Shown here: one piece after another, positions 1 through 8,420 of the stretch
Position numbering within the stretch: the stretch's first letter is position 1
Layout of the letters: each line of letters opens with the position of its first letter
Origin: Actinoallomurus sp963736325
GTDB taxonomy: Bacteria > Actinomycetota > Actinomycetes > Streptosporangiales > Streptosporangiaceae
Assembly: GCA_963736325.1 (NCBI GenBank)
Contig: CAVTOG010000016.1
Coordinates: forward strand, 558,001-622,000
Direction: 5' to 3'
Length of the DNA stretch: 64,000 bases
The notes under the pieces: generated by a model
What the model was told of the DNA's origin: nothing
Database searches by the model: none
What the model saw: only the letters and a program-made list of their open reading frames with translations
Translations under genes and position numbers: made by a program

Positions 1-1
1 G

Positions 2-232
2 GGGCTTCTCGTTCCCGGGGGAGTCCTGGCGCGAACTCCGTTCGGCCAGGCCGGCGCGGCAGTAAGCGAAGATCGCATACAGCGCGGCCGCCGCGCCCAG
101 GCCACCTGCCGCGGCCACCGTCAGCTGGCGGGCCGTGCGGTCGGAGGCGATCGACACGAGGACGACCACCGTCGCGGCGAGGATGACGAGCGCACCGGAT
201 GCCATGAACAGTCGGCGATTCATACTGGTCAT
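2..232 (-). CDS. small membrane protein, 3' end cut by window edge
   Basis: An open frame starts at ATG 232 on the minus strand, preceded by a GGGGGAA ribosome-binding site, and is still open at the window edge after 77 codons. The N-terminus has a short basic head (MTSMNRR) and a hydrophobic segment at about residues 8-28. A second, alanine-rich hydrophobic segment lies at about 36-57. A polar stretch rich in Arg, Ser and Glu follows. This predicts a two-helix membrane protein. I do not recognise the family. ATG 223 is also possible but has no ribosome-binding site. It is divergent from the lyase gene at 331. Confidence 0.55.
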   Translation of the reverse strand, partial: MTSMNRRLFMASGALVILAATVVVLVSIASDRTARQLTVAAAGGLGAAAALYAIFAYCRAGLAERSSRQDSPGNEKP

Positions 233-330
233 GAGGGTGGTTCCCCCTCGGCTAGCCCGTTCTTTCACAATACGCCGGGGGAAGGTTTTGGCGAAGATTT
301 TCTCGCCAAAACGGCCTTCTGCTTGAAATC

Positions 331-1164
331 ATGCTGTCTATGGTCAACACACTGATAACCGTTGCGCCCACAGGTGCCGAGGCCGAGAAGGCCAGCGCCC
401 CGGCACTCCCGGTCACTCTGGACGAGCTGGTTCAGACGGGGAAGGAGTGCAGGGAGGCCGGCGCGTCCGTCATCCACGTCCACATCCGCGACGACGACGC
501 GCGGCCCACCCTCGACCTCGCGCGCCTGCGTGACACGGTCACCGCCCTGCGCGAGACCAGCGACCTGATCGTGCAGCTCTCCACCGGCGGGGCCGTCACC
601 GACCCGTACGAGTCCCGTCTCCGGGTTCTCGACGCCGAGCCGGACTCCTGCTCGCTCACCTGCGGCACGGTCAACTTCGGCGACGACGTCTTCATGAACC
701 CCTGGCCCTTCATGGCCGAGCTGTACCGGCTCACCCAGGAGCGCGAGATCGTCCCGGAGTTCGAGCTGTTCGACCTGGGCCACGTCGCGTCCCTGCATCG
801 GCTGCTCGACACCTACGGCGCGCCGTACGGCGGGCACGTCCACTGCGACCTCGTCATGGGCGTGCCGGGCGGCATGCCGGGCGACGCTCGCTCGCTCGTC
901 GCGGCGGTCGACGCGCTCCCCGAGGGGGCGACGTGGTCGGCCACCGGGATCGGCCGGACCTCGCTGCCTGTGATGTTCGCCGCCCTGTCGGCCGGGGGGC
1001 ATCTGCGGGTCGGCATGGAAGATACGCTGACGTTCGCCAGACGGCAGCCGGTGACCAGCAACGCTTCGCTCGTCGAGCGCGCGGCCACCGCGTCGTGTCT
1101 CGCGCAGCGCGAGCCGATGTCTCCGGAGGAGGCCCGGTCGCTGCTAGGCGTGAAGCGGCGCTGA
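331..1164 (+). CDS. BKACE family beta-keto acid cleavage enzyme (DUF849)
   Basis: This 277-residue protein belongs to the BKACE (DUF849) family, whose founder Kce cleaves 3-keto-5-aminohexanoate with acetyl-CoA. The family is a TIM barrel with Zn held by an HxH pair and a distal Glu. Here His49 and His51 (IHVHIRD) and Glu230 (GMEDT) match those ligands. The substrate cannot be read from sequence: family members act on many beta-keto acids. The gene lies 17 bp before an asparaginase gene, so the two are probably co-transcribed. ATG 340 is an alternative start. Neither has a clear Shine-Dalgarno sequence. Confidence 0.85.
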   Translation: MLSMVNTLITVAPTGAEAEKASAPALPVTLDELVQTGKECREAGASVIHVHIRDDDARPTLDLARLRDTVTALRETSDLIVQLSTGGAVTDPYESRLRVLDAEPDSCSLTCGTVNFGDDVFMNPWPFMAELYRLTQEREIVPEFELFDLGHVASLHRLLDTYGAPYGGHVHCDLVMGVPGGMPGDARSLVAAVDALPEGATWSATGIGRTSLPVMFAALSAGGHLRVGMEDTLTFARRQPVTSNASLVERAATASCLAQREPMSPEEARSLLGVKRR

Positions 1165-1181
1165 GCCGCGGAGAGGGAGCC

Positions 1182-2105
1182 ATGAACCCCGTCCTCGTCG
1201 AAGTCGAACGCTCAGGGTTCGTGGAGTCCCGGCATCGCGGCTCGGTCGCCGCGCTGGCCGCGGACGGTTCGGTCGCCCTGCGGGTGGGCTCGCCGGACGA
1301 CCCGGTCTTCCCACGGTCGGCCAACAAGCCGATGCAGGCGGTCGCCATGGTGCGGCACGGCCTCGGCCTGGAAGGGCGGCTCCTCGCGCTCGCCGCGGCC
1401 AGCCACTCCGGGGAGGACTTCCACGTCGACGGCGTACGGAAGATCCTCGCGGGAGGCGGCCTGACCCAGGACGACCTGCGGTGCCCGCGGCAGTGGCCGT
1501 TCGAGCTGGACACCGTCGCGGTCCTGGAGAAGTCCCGGCTGCGGATGAACTGCTCGGGCAAGCACGCGGCGATGCTCGCCACCTGCGTCCTGTCCGGCTG
1601 GCCGACCGAGACCTACCTCGACCCCGCGCACCCGCTCCAGGAGGCCGTGAAGACCATCGTCGAGGAGCTGACCGGCGAAGCGGTCGCGGCGACCGGCGTG
1701 GACGGCTGCGGCGCGCCGCTGTTCGCCGTCACGCTCACCGGCGTCGCGCGGGCGTTCCGTGCCCTGGTCCTCGCCGCGCCCGGCACCCACGAGCGCCGCG
1801 TCGCGGACGCCATGCGCGCCCACCCGGAGTGGACCTCGGGCACCAACCGCGACGAGCACAGGCTGATGTCGGCCGTCCCCGGTCTGCTCGTCAAAGGCGG
1901 AGCCGAGGGCATCGACGCGTTCGCCTTCGCCGACGGCCGCGCCGGCGCGATCAAGATCGACGACGGCGGCGCACGGGCCCGTACGCCGGTGACCGTGGCG
2001 ACCATGCGCGCACTGGGTATGGACGATGTTCCGGACGAACTGGCCACCGCACCGCTTCATGGCGGAGACACGATCGTCGGAGAGATCCGCGCAGTAGGTT
2101 TTTGA
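1182..2105 (+). CDS. L-asparaginase II family protein
   Basis: The 307-residue product matches the asparaginase II family (PF06089), which hydrolyses L-asparagine to aspartate and ammonia and is unrelated to E. coli AnsB. Typical family blocks are visible: FPRSANKPMQA near the N-terminus, SHSGE, an MNCSGKHAAML block, GVDGCGAPLFA, and a C-terminal IKIDDGG segment. There is no signal peptide, so it should be cytosolic. ATG 1182 is chosen because GAGAGGGAG stands just upstream and it agrees with the family N-terminus. A longer frame reaches back to 933 inside the preceding gene and is not needed. It probably forms an operon with the BKACE gene. Confidence 0.88.
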   Translation: MNPVLVEVERSGFVESRHRGSVAALAADGSVALRVGSPDDPVFPRSANKPMQAVAMVRHGLGLEGRLLALAAASHSGEDFHVDGVRKILAGGGLTQDDLRCPRQWPFELDTVAVLEKSRLRMNCSGKHAAMLATCVLSGWPTETYLDPAHPLQEAVKTIVEELTGEAVAATGVDGCGAPLFAVTLTGVARAFRALVLAAPGTHERRVADAMRAHPEWTSGTNRDEHRLMSAVPGLLVKGGAEGIDAFAFADGRAGAIKIDDGGARARTPVTVATMRALGMDDVPDELATAPLHGGDTIVGEIRAVGF

Positions 2106-2125
2106 TCCTTTTCCGGGAACTGAAA

Positions 2126-2157
2126 CCGGGCGCCGTGTCGATCATTCCGGCGCCCGG
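2126..2157. terminator. intrinsic terminator-like hairpin
   Basis: Ten-base arms CCGGGCGCCG (2126-2135) and CGGCGCCCGG (2148-2157) pair perfectly around a 12-nt loop, 20 bp after the asparaginase stop. It lies between convergent genes and has no T-run, as is usual for high-GC actinomycete hairpins. Confidence 0.6.
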
Positions 2158-2231
2158 CGGACGACCGGGAAATTCGTGCGGATAAACCGTCACCGCGCTC
2201 CTTTCTCCAGCCGCCCGGTTTCAGCTCGGGT

Positions 2232-2507
2232 CTACCACCCGTGGCCGCCATGGTGACGCCAGTGGTGGTGGTGACGCCAGTGGTAGTGGTGGCGCCAGTG
2301 GTGGCGGTGATGACGTCGCCAGTGGCGGTGACGATGGCGTCTGCGACGGTCGCTTGTGACGGTGGCCCCCGCGTGGGCCTGGCTGTATGCGGAATGGCCT
2401 CTCTCGGGTACGGCACTCGCCTGCGCGCTCGCCGCCGAGCCCGCGAGGAGGGTTCCGGCCGCCGCGATGGTCACCAGGCCAGCGGCGGCGCTTTTCAGTA
2501 TTCGCAC
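2232..2507 (-). CDS. secreted histidine-rich small protein
   Basis: GTG 2507 follows an AGGAG ribosome-binding site at 6 nt and gives 91 residues. Residues 1-32 form a signal peptide (VRILKS, an Ala/Gly/Leu core, then ASAQASA). The mature part begins VPERGHSAYS. Its last third is almost only His, Arg and Trp, built on a repeated WRHH unit with several tyrosines. The DNA under it is a tandem array of a short imperfect repeat (about 2236-2345). A secreted metal-binding role (Ni, Zn or Cu) is an inference from composition. I know no named family. Confidence 0.7.
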   Translation of the reverse strand: MRILKSAAAGLVTIAAAGTLLAGSAASAQASAVPERGHSAYSQAHAGATVTSDRRRRHRHRHWRRHHRHHWRHHYHWRHHHHWRHHGGHGW

Positions 2508-2667
2508 GTCGTCTCCTTGTCGCCAGGAATGGCACGAGACACTCGAACAACTACGCTCTCGTGATCCGCTACTGTCCCAGTATCTCTCTGCGGATCGCCC
2601 GTACCACAATGGCAAGGTAAGGCTCAGACAAAACTGACATTTCCGTACGCCTCGCCGTAGACGCGGT

Positions 2668-4311
2668 TTACAGGCTGCGGAATTGGCGTGTCGCCGAGAT
2701 CGCCCCGGACGTCGTCAGCGTGAAGCTCCGCATCGACTCCGCGAAGTTCGACAGGTCCCACTCGGCCGGGCCCTCGTACCAGTACAGGTTGTCCGCCTGC
2801 TCCTCGGTGCCCGCCCCGACGTCCGCGACCGTCGCGGCCCAGCGCGGCACCGAGTCGAACACCACCGCGTACGGCAGGTAGCGCGAGAACAGCGCCACCC
2901 GGTCCCCGGCGGGTGCGTCCGGGGCCTCGCCGCGATAGAGGTGGGCGCGGAAGCCCAGCGTGTGGGCGAGCACGGTCGCGCCGTGACTCGTCTTGGCCGG
3001 CATGTGACGGCCGCCCGCCGCCAGCGCCGCGCCAGCGATGATCACGGCCAGGCCGATCAGCGCCAGGTTCGTGTACAGCGCGAGGACGACCGTGCCGATC
3101 AGGCCCACACCGGCCAGGACGCTGCCGGTGGTCGTCCAGCGGGTGCGCTCGGAGTCGGGGCGGCGCGCGAACCAGCCCTGCCGCACCACGTCCTCGTACA
3201 GCGCCACGCGCACCGCCGAGAGCTGGTCGGCGAAGGTGCCGTCCAGGTCGGACAGGCGTACGACATCGCGCCCCGTGAACAGCGCGTCGTGGAGCATCCG
3301 TTCGTAGGGCAGCAGCTCGTCGACGGGGCGGTCGAGGCGCCGCAGCTGCCAGTCGAGCCGCCCGTACGTCTCGCGGGACAGCTCCTCGATCAGCAGGTGG
3401 CCGCGGACGGCCAGGTCGATGATGGTGGCGGTGACGTCGATCACGTCGGCCTGCTCGTCGATGAGCGTGCCGATCTGGCCGGGGCGCACCCCGTCCGGGG
3501 GCGCGAAGCCGTCGTCGTTGACCGGCGCCTGGTCGCCCTCGACCGCCTTCTTGCTGACGATGCGGGCGTCGCGGCCGCGCGTGGACAGCAGCAGCAGGAC
3601 ACCGCCGAGCAGCAGGACCAGCAGGCCGAGGAGGGTGCCGCTGGTCACGCCGTTCACCGTGAACGCCGTGGCGACGGTGTGCCGCTCCTCGATGATCGGC
3701 TTGGCCTTGGTCGTGCCCGGCGGGTAGCCGATCACGATCGTGAGGTACTCGCCGGGCTGGAGGTCCTGCTGGCGGAAGACCGCCTGGACGTGCGTGTGGT
3801 TCGTGAAGAACTGCGTGCACCCCACCGTGCTCGCCGGATCGCCGGCGAAGCAGTTGAGGTTCTGCACGGCCGCGCCGGACTCGGCGGTCACGCCGGTCTG
3901 CGCCACCGGGACGTCCCAGCCGCCGGCGGTCCAGCTCAGCTCCTGGCGCCCTTTGAGCGGGGTGATCGCACCGCTGACCGTGTAGGTCAGCGTGGCGGTG
4001 TGCCGGCCGGGACCGCCTCCGGGGAGCTTGACGAGGGTACGGTCGCCGTCCTCGCGCATCGTGCCGCCGCGCAGGTCGCCGATGACGAAACGGCGGTCGT
4101 TACGGTCGTCCAGGTGCTTGCGGTTGATGAACGCCCGCCGGGGCGCGGCACCGTCGAACGTCACCGTCTCACGTGCCTGGAGGGTGCCGTCGGGCGTCAC
4201 GGTGAGGGCGACGTCGTCCTGGACGACCTGGCGGGTGTCCGCGAACGCCGGGGTCGCCGAGGCCAGGAGCCCGGCGGCGAGGGCGGGGGCGACGAGCGAG
4301 CGAACCAGCAT
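2668..4311 (-). CDS. DUF2207 family membrane protein
   Basis: The 547-residue protein starts MLVRSLVAPALAAG, a signal peptide ending near AFA. It continues with the extracellular beta-rich DUF2207 domain (about 30-230; DVALTVTPDG, RRAFINRKH). A strongly hydrophobic segment follows (GTLLGLLVLLLGGVLLLL, about 238-256). The cytosolic DUF2207 C-terminal part contains VDVTATIIDLAVRGHL-like helices and two further membrane helices at about 405-445. Function in the family is unknown. Nothing strong marks the ribosome-binding site. It is divergently placed from the metallopeptidase gene at 4471 across a 159-bp gap. Confidence 0.82.
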   Translation of the reverse strand: MLVRSLVAPALAAGLLASATPAFADTRQVVQDDVALTVTPDGTLQARETVTFDGAAPRRAFINRKHLDDRNDRRFVIGDLRGGTMREDGDRTLVKLPGGGPGRHTATLTYTVSGAITPLKGRQELSWTAGGWDVPVAQTGVTAESGAAVQNLNCFAGDPASTVGCTQFFTNHTHVQAVFRQQDLQPGEYLTIVIGYPPGTTKAKPIIEERHTVATAFTVNGVTSGTLLGLLVLLLGGVLLLLSTRGRDARIVSKKAVEGDQAPVNDDGFAPPDGVRPGQIGTLIDEQADVIDVTATIIDLAVRGHLLIEELSRETYGRLDWQLRRLDRPVDELLPYERMLHDALFTGRDVVRLSDLDGTFADQLSAVRVALYEDVVRQGWFARRPDSERTRWTTTGSVLAGVGLIGTVVLALYTNLALIGLAVIIAGAALAAGGRHMPAKTSHGATVLAHTLGFRAHLYRGEAPDAPAGDRVALFSRYLPYAVVFDSVPRWAATVADVGAGTEEQADNLYWYEGPAEWDLSNFAESMRSFTLTTSGAISATRQFRSL

Positions 4312-4470
4312 GGGCGCACAGCGTAGCGGCCTACTGCCGCCGGTAATAAGCACAGTTCTATGACGCAAACGTGGCGACACGGGTTTTCCCGCACTATGAG
4401 ACGATTCTTGCCGCGGTCGCCCCCTTGCCGCACGGGGCCGGTGCGTGCCGCAGGGGAGGAACGGTACGCA

Positions 4471-5451
4471 GTGGTCGGTCCAGACAGGTCGGCGTCGCGC
4501 GCCGGCCCGGCACCGTACGGCGCACCGCGGCAGCAGTGGGACCCCTCGCGTCACGGCTACGGCTACCGCCGTCCGCGCAGCCGCCCGAGGCGTACGGCCG
4601 CGGGCATGGTCGTCAGCGTGCTGGGAGGCGTCGCGACACTGATCGTCGTCGCGGTGGTCGCGTTCTCGGTGGCCGGCCTCCACCGGGCGGCCCGTTCCGC
4701 GGCGTCCGGCACCCATCTGCGCGCCGGCAGCCGCGCGGCCGCGACCGACGGGCCGCTCTACCGGAGCGGCGCGCTCGCGGCCACCGGGTGCCGGCTGCCC
4801 GCCATCGCCGAGCACGACGAGCACTCGATGCTGGGGTTCCTCGACACTCTGTCGGACTGCCTGGACAACGCCTGGCAGCGGCAGTTCGGCAAGGCCGGTG
4901 TGAAGGGGTTCACCCCTCCGCGGCGGGTCTTCTGGACCACACCGGGCAGCAGCCCGTGCGGGTCGTACCCGGCGCCGGGCGCCGCCGCGTTCTACTGCCC
5001 GTCCAACGACACGATGTACGTCGGCCTCACCAACGTCGTCGACACCGCGGGCGGTGAGCCCGTCTCGCACTACGCCGTGTACGCCCGCGTCATCGCGCAC
5101 GAGTACGGCCACCACGTGCAGGAGGACGCCGGGATCCTGGAGTACGGGCACTCGCTGATGGCCTCGGGCGGCGAGGCCGCGCGCTCGGAGGCGAGCCGCC
5201 GGATCGAGCTGCAGGCGCAGTGTTTCGCCGGTGTTTTCCTGTCCGCCGAGCGCGGCACCCTGCCGATGACCGTGGCGCAGTACCAGGCTCTGATGGCCGA
5301 CGTACGGGCCCGCGGCGACGATCCGGACAGTCCCACCGGCCACGACCACGGCTCCGGGCGGCACTACGCGGGCTGGGTGGCCCGCGGCTACCGCGAGCGC
5401 GTTCTGGCGTCGTGCGACACCTGGACCGCTCCGTCCTCGGCCGTCTCCTGA
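4471..5451 (+). CDS. membrane-anchored neutral zinc metallopeptidase (YpfJ type)
   Basis: GTG 4471 is preceded by GGGGAGGA at 10 nt and gives 326 residues. An Arg/Pro-rich cytosolic head is followed by one transmembrane helix (about 45-65; MVVSVLGGVATLIVV) and an extracellular domain of the putative neutral zinc metallopeptidase family (PF04228). The zinc motif HEYGHHVQ is present, and downstream ELQAQCFAG supplies the third-ligand region. Four cysteines in the ectodomain may form disulfides. The substrate is unknown. An upstream in-frame GTG at 4441 is less well supported. Confidence 0.85.
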   Translation: MVGPDRSASRAGPAPYGAPRQQWDPSRHGYGYRRPRSRPRRTAAGMVVSVLGGVATLIVVAVVAFSVAGLHRAARSAASGTHLRAGSRAAATDGPLYRSGALAATGCRLPAIAEHDEHSMLGFLDTLSDCLDNAWQRQFGKAGVKGFTPPRRVFWTTPGSSPCGSYPAPGAAAFYCPSNDTMYVGLTNVVDTAGGEPVSHYAVYARVIAHEYGHHVQEDAGILEYGHSLMASGGEAARSEASRRIELQAQCFAGVFLSAERGTLPMTVAQYQALMADVRARGDDPDSPTGHDHGSGRHYAGWVARGYRERVLASCDTWTAPSSAVS

Positions 5452-5544
5452 CCGGAGATTTGTTGTTCTCTGTGGTCGTTTGGGTAGGAGAGCCCACATG
5501 CGGGGAGCCGACGGGCGGGCGGCTGTGACTCGTCTCACCGCAAA

Positions 5545-5576
5545 GTGCTTGCAGCTCTGCTTGCAATTGCAAGCAC
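5545..5576. promoter_or_regulatory. palindromic operator upstream of the HTH gene
   Basis: A perfect 16-bp palindrome GCTTGCAATTGCAAGC (5559-5574) overlaps a wider inverted pair GTGCTTGCA (5545-5553) and TGCAAGCAC (5568-5576). It ends 20 bp before the HTH gene start. This is the layout expected of an autoregulatory XRE-family site; that role is inferred. Confidence 0.6.
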
Positions 5577-5595
5577 CTGGCCGCACAGTAGAGGC

Positions 5596-5982
5596 ATGGC
5601 GACTTCCAAAGTCGGCTCCATAGGGGAGTACATCCGAGAGCAGCGGAAGCGGACGAAGGTCTCGCTGCGCCAGCTGGCCGAGGTCACGGGGGTGTCGAAC
5701 CCGTATCTGAGCCAGATCGAGCGTGGGCTGCGCAAGCCGAGCGCGGAGATCCTGCAGCAGATCGCGAAGGGGCTGCGCATCTCCGCCGAAGCCCTGTACG
5801 TGCAAGCGGGCATTCTCGAAGAGCGAGAGACCGACACGGACGTCCAGGCCGCGATCCGCGCGGATGTGGCCTTGTCGGAGCGACAGAAGCAGGTGCTTCT
5901 CGACATCTATGAGTCGTTCTGCCGAGAGGGCGGACCCGACGGGGAAGACGCTGACCGAACGACCCCACAGACGGAAGGATGA
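5596..5982 (+). CDS. XRE-family transcriptional regulator (Rv0474-like)
   Basis: A 128-residue regulator with an XRE/Cro helix-turn-helix at about residues 10-70. VSLRQLAEVTGVSNPYLSQIE contains the two HTH helices, and GLRKPSAEILQQIAKGL follows. The acidic C-terminal third is unstructured. It precedes an HbhA-like gene by 6 bp and a DUF2516 gene, the same order as Rv0474-Rv0475(hbhA)-Rv0476 in Mycobacterium tuberculosis, which supports orthology. It probably controls this operon through the TTGCAAGC palindrome just upstream. Confidence 0.85.
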   Translation: MATSKVGSIGEYIREQRKRTKVSLRQLAEVTGVSNPYLSQIERGLRKPSAEILQQIAKGLRISAEALYVQAGILEERETDTDVQAAIRADVALSERQKQVLLDIYESFCREGGPDGEDADRTTPQTEG

Positions 5983-5988
5983 ATACAG

Positions 5989-6369
5989 ATGGACATCACC
6001 GAGAAGCTGCGCGATACCAAGGTCTTCTATGTCGCCGCCGGCGCGGGCGACCTCGCGGTCGAGAAGCTGCGTGAGGTGCCCGAGCGCCTGGGCCGGCTCC
6101 AGGAGAAGACCGACCCGAAGGACGTCGGGGGCGCCGCCGTCGCTTACGTGACCCAGGTAGGCACGCGCGCGGTCGAGGTCTTCGACGAGCTGGCCGAGCG
6201 CGGCAAGAAGATCGTGAGCCGCGTCGACCGCCAGAAGGCCACCCAGGAGCTCGAGGCCTCCGCCAAGGCGACGGTCCGCAAGGCCCGTTCGGCGGCCGGC
6301 TCGGCCAAGACCACCGCCCGTACGGCCGCCAAGGCCGCAGGCGACGCGTCGAAGAAGATCGGCAACTGA
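5989..6369 (+). CDS. hbhA: HbhA-like heparin-binding hemagglutinin homologue
   Basis: A 126-residue protein with an N-terminal helical part (about 1-85) and a Lys/Ala-rich C-terminal tail (about 86-126) built from KAxxKA and AAKAA-type repeats, as in mycobacterial HbhA. There the tail binds heparan sulfate or nucleic acid. In non-pathogens the role is unclear and may be membrane- or DNA-associated. The ribosome-binding site GGAAGGA lies inside the end of the HTH gene. A strong hairpin follows, closing the two-gene unit. Synteny with Rv0474-Rv0476 is the main support beyond composition. Confidence 0.75.
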   Translation: MDITEKLRDTKVFYVAAGAGDLAVEKLREVPERLGRLQEKTDPKDVGGAAVAYVTQVGTRAVEVFDELAERGKKIVSRVDRQKATQELEASAKATVRKARSAAGSAKTTARTAAKAAGDASKKIGN

Positions 6370-6381
6370 GGTACCAGCGCG

Positions 6382-6410
6382 GGGCCCGGACGGGAAGACC
6401 GTCCGGGCCC
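6382..6410 (+). terminator. rho-independent-type terminator after hbhA
   Basis: Twelve-base perfect arms GGGCCCGGACGG (6382-6393) and CCGTCCGGGCCC (6399-6410) with a 5-nt loop, 12 bp after the hbhA stop. It separates hbhA from the DUF2516 gene. Confidence 0.75.
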
Positions 6411-6525
6411 TCGCCATGTCCGCATTCCTCGTGGAGCACGGTGTCCTCCTGGCGAACCGCATACTCTGGCACCACCAGGAGATGACGCGGCGTTGTCCGG
6501 CGCCGCCTGCCACAGGGAGTATGTC

Positions 6526-6858
6526 GTGCTCGGAGGAGCCCAGGGTTTCGTGTTCTACCTGTTCTGGGCCGTGGCGATCGCCGCGTTCGTCGTCGAGGTG
6601 TGGGCGTTCGCCGACGCCGTACGGCGTCCCGCCGGTGCGTACGCGGCCGCCGGCAAGCTCACCAAGAAGCTCTGGCTGATCATTCTCGGAGTGGCGCTGC
6701 TGTTCGGCCTCGCCGGTGCCGTCGCGCTCGTCACGATCATCCAGATGCTGCCGATCATCGCGTTCATCGCCGCGGCCGTCTATCTCGCCGACGTACGCCC
6801 GGCCGTCCGGCAGTACGGCCGTGGCGGTTCGTCCTCGGGGCCGTACGGCCCCTGGTGA
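6526..6858 (+). CDS. DUF2516 family membrane protein (Rv0476-like)
   Basis: GTG 6526 has AGGGAG at 6 nt and gives 110 residues; an in-frame TTG at 6493 lacks such support. Two long hydrophobic segments (about 8-27 and 47-80) flank a conserved loop with WAFADAVRRPAGAY. A short polar Gly/Ser-rich tail follows. This matches the actinobacterial DUF2516 family, whose role is unknown. The position after the HTH/hbhA pair mirrors Rv0476. Confidence 0.75.
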   Translation: MLGGAQGFVFYLFWAVAIAAFVVEVWAFADAVRRPAGAYAAAGKLTKKLWLIILGVALLFGLAGAVALVTIIQMLPIIAFIAAAVYLADVRPAVRQYGRGGSSSGPYGPW

Positions 6859-6864
6859 GCAGCC

Positions 6865-7578
6865 TCAAGGCTTGGCGAGCTTGAGCCTGCGAAGGTCCTC
6901 CACGAGCAGACCCGCGATGTAGTACGCGCCCTCGGGCGTCGGGTGCGTGTCGTCGGACAGGATGTAGCGGCGCGCGTTGCCCGTGCCCTTCTTGCGGTCG
7001 CCGGTGATCCAGCGCTCGCGCAGCGGGTCGATGTACGGCACGCGCCTCTCCTGGGCGACGACCCGCAGCGTGTCGGCGATCGAGGTCACGTCGGGCTTGG
7101 GGTCGCCACCCCACATCGGCCCCATGAGCAGCACACGCGTCTTTGGCCAGCGCTGCTGGATCTCGGTGAGCAGCCGCCGGGCCGCCGCGGCCACGGCGAC
7201 CGGTGAGTGCAGACGGTCGTTGTGGCCGCCGGAGACGATCACGAGGTCGGGCGCCGGTCGCCACGAGAGCTGCTCGTCGAACAGCATCGAGAAGTTCTTG
7301 CCGACGTGCCCCTTGGCGACGAATCCGGTGCCGCGGAAGCCGCCGATGATGACCTGCCAGCCGAGGGTGCGCGCCGTGTCGGCGGCGTAGGTCTGCTCGG
7401 GCACCTGACCGATCTTGCCGACCGTGTAGCTGTCGCCGAGGAACATCACGACCGGCGTACGCGCCGGCGGTCGTTCCGGCCTGCCATCGGCACGGGCCTT
7501 CCGCGCCGTGCCGCCGCAGCCTGGGACTGCGAGAAGAACGGCGACGGCGGCGACGCAGTTGAAGACGCGTCGTCTCAT
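6865..7578 (-). CDS. SGNH/GDSL-type esterase lipoprotein
   Basis: A 237-residue protein with a type II-like signal (AVAVLLAVPGC, acylated Cys about residue 21), then an SGNH hydrolase domain. Block I is FLGDSYTVG, with the nucleophile Ser. Block III is SGGHND. Block V is DDTHPTPEGAYY, with the catalytic Asp and His. The lipobox is imperfect (Pro at -2). It probably acts on an ester at the cell surface; the substrate is unknown. It is convergent with the DUF2516 gene and divergent from alaX. Confidence 0.82.
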   Translation of the reverse strand: MRRRVFNCVAAVAVLLAVPGCGGTARKARADGRPERPPARTPVVMFLGDSYTVGKIGQVPEQTYAADTARTLGWQVIIGGFRGTGFVAKGHVGKNFSMLFDEQLSWRPAPDLVIVSGGHNDRLHSPVAVAAAARRLLTEIQQRWPKTRVLLMGPMWGGDPKPDVTSIADTLRVVAQERRVPYIDPLRERWITGDRKKGTGNARRYILSDDTHPTPEGAYYIAGLLVEDLRRLKLAKP

Positions 7579-7615
7579 ACCGCTCCTTGATCCAGTGCCC
7601 GGGGCGCGGGCGTTC

Positions 7616-7621
7616 TAGGCT
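7616..7621 (+). promoter_or_regulatory. -10 element for a leaderless alaX mRNA
   Basis: TAGGCT ends 8 nt before the ATG at 7630, the spacing expected if transcription starts at or next to the start codon. No Shine-Dalgarno sequence is present between them. Confidence 0.5.
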
Positions 7622-7629
7622 GACCTCTT

Positions 7630-8358
7630 ATGGCGACGACGCATCGGACCACACGACTCGAGCTGACCGATCAGACACTGCGTGAGTGGGACGCGGTCGT
7701 ACTCGAGTCGAATCCTGAGGGGATCGTCCTCGACCGATCGGCATTTTATCCGGGCGGAGGGGGTCAGCCACCCGATCATGGCGTGTTGCTGTGGCAGGGA
7801 GTTCAGACGCGCATCGCCGGAGTCCGCAAAGGCGACGATCTTTATCTGATTCCGGACGAGAAAGACCCGCTCCCACCTGCGGGGACCACGGTGCGTGGCG
7901 CCGTCGAGGACGATCGCCGCACCAGCCTGATGCGAACACATTCGGGTTTGCACGTCCTGTGCGGCGTTGTTTTCCGCGACTACGGCTGTCTCGTCACCGG
8001 GGGCAATATGGAGACGGGAACCGCGCGGATGGACTTCAACCTGCCGGAGGTCCCGCCCGGCTTCAAGGAGGCCGTGGAGGCCGCCTGCAACGCCGAGATC
8101 ACCGCCGACCGGCGCATCGACGTCAAGACGCTGCCGCGCGCCGAGGCGTTCGCGATCCCCGACATCATCCGTACGGCGACGAACCTGGTCCCCGAGGACG
8201 TGGACGACGTCCGCATCGTCGACATCGTGGGGCTCGACACCCAGGCCGACGGCGGCACCCACGTGGCCTCGACCCGCCAGATCGGCCGCCTCCAGGTCGC
8301 CAAGGTGGAGAACAAGGGGCGCGGCTTCCGCCGCGTGCGCATCAAGATCGTCGACTGA
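7630..8358 (+). CDS. AlaX-type alanyl-tRNA editing protein
   Basis: A 242-residue free-standing homologue of the AlaRS editing domain, which deacylates Ser- or Gly-tRNA(Ala). Visible are the N-terminal beta-barrel segment (DRSAFYPGGGGQPPD), the zinc pair His104/His108 (RTHSGLHVL) and the second zinc segment DGGTHV with His211. Asp207 stands where AlaRS and small AlaX proteins have the Cys of CGGTH, so zinc coordination may differ. The length fits the medium AlaX-M class. A full alanyl-tRNA synthetase with its own editing domain is encoded 9 kb away. Confidence 0.85.
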   Translation: MATTHRTTRLELTDQTLREWDAVVLESNPEGIVLDRSAFYPGGGGQPPDHGVLLWQGVQTRIAGVRKGDDLYLIPDEKDPLPPAGTTVRGAVEDDRRTSLMRTHSGLHVLCGVVFRDYGCLVTGGNMETGTARMDFNLPEVPPGFKEAVEAACNAEITADRRIDVKTLPRAEAFAIPDIIRTATNLVPEDVDDVRIVDIVGLDTQADGGTHVASTRQIGRLQVAKVENKGRGFRRVRIKIVD

Positions 8359-8373
8359 CGTCCAGGCGCGGAA

Positions 8374-8403
8374 CGGCCCCGCGACCATCGGTCGCGGGGG
8401 CCG
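8374..8403 (+). terminator. terminator hairpin after alaX
   Basis: Arms CGGCCCCGCGACC (8374-8386) and GGTCGCGGGGGCCG (8390-8403) pair with one bulged G around a 3-nt loop, 15 bp after the alaX stop. Confidence 0.7.
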
Positions 8404-8420
8404 TCTGCCTAGGCTCGCGG

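Noticed and set aside
2668..6513. 1281-codon open frame on the minus strand
   Set aside because: Only its last 548 codons are a real gene. The rest is antisense to the metallopeptidase, HTH and hbhA genes and has shadow-like composition; ATG 4311 with a signal peptide is the true start.
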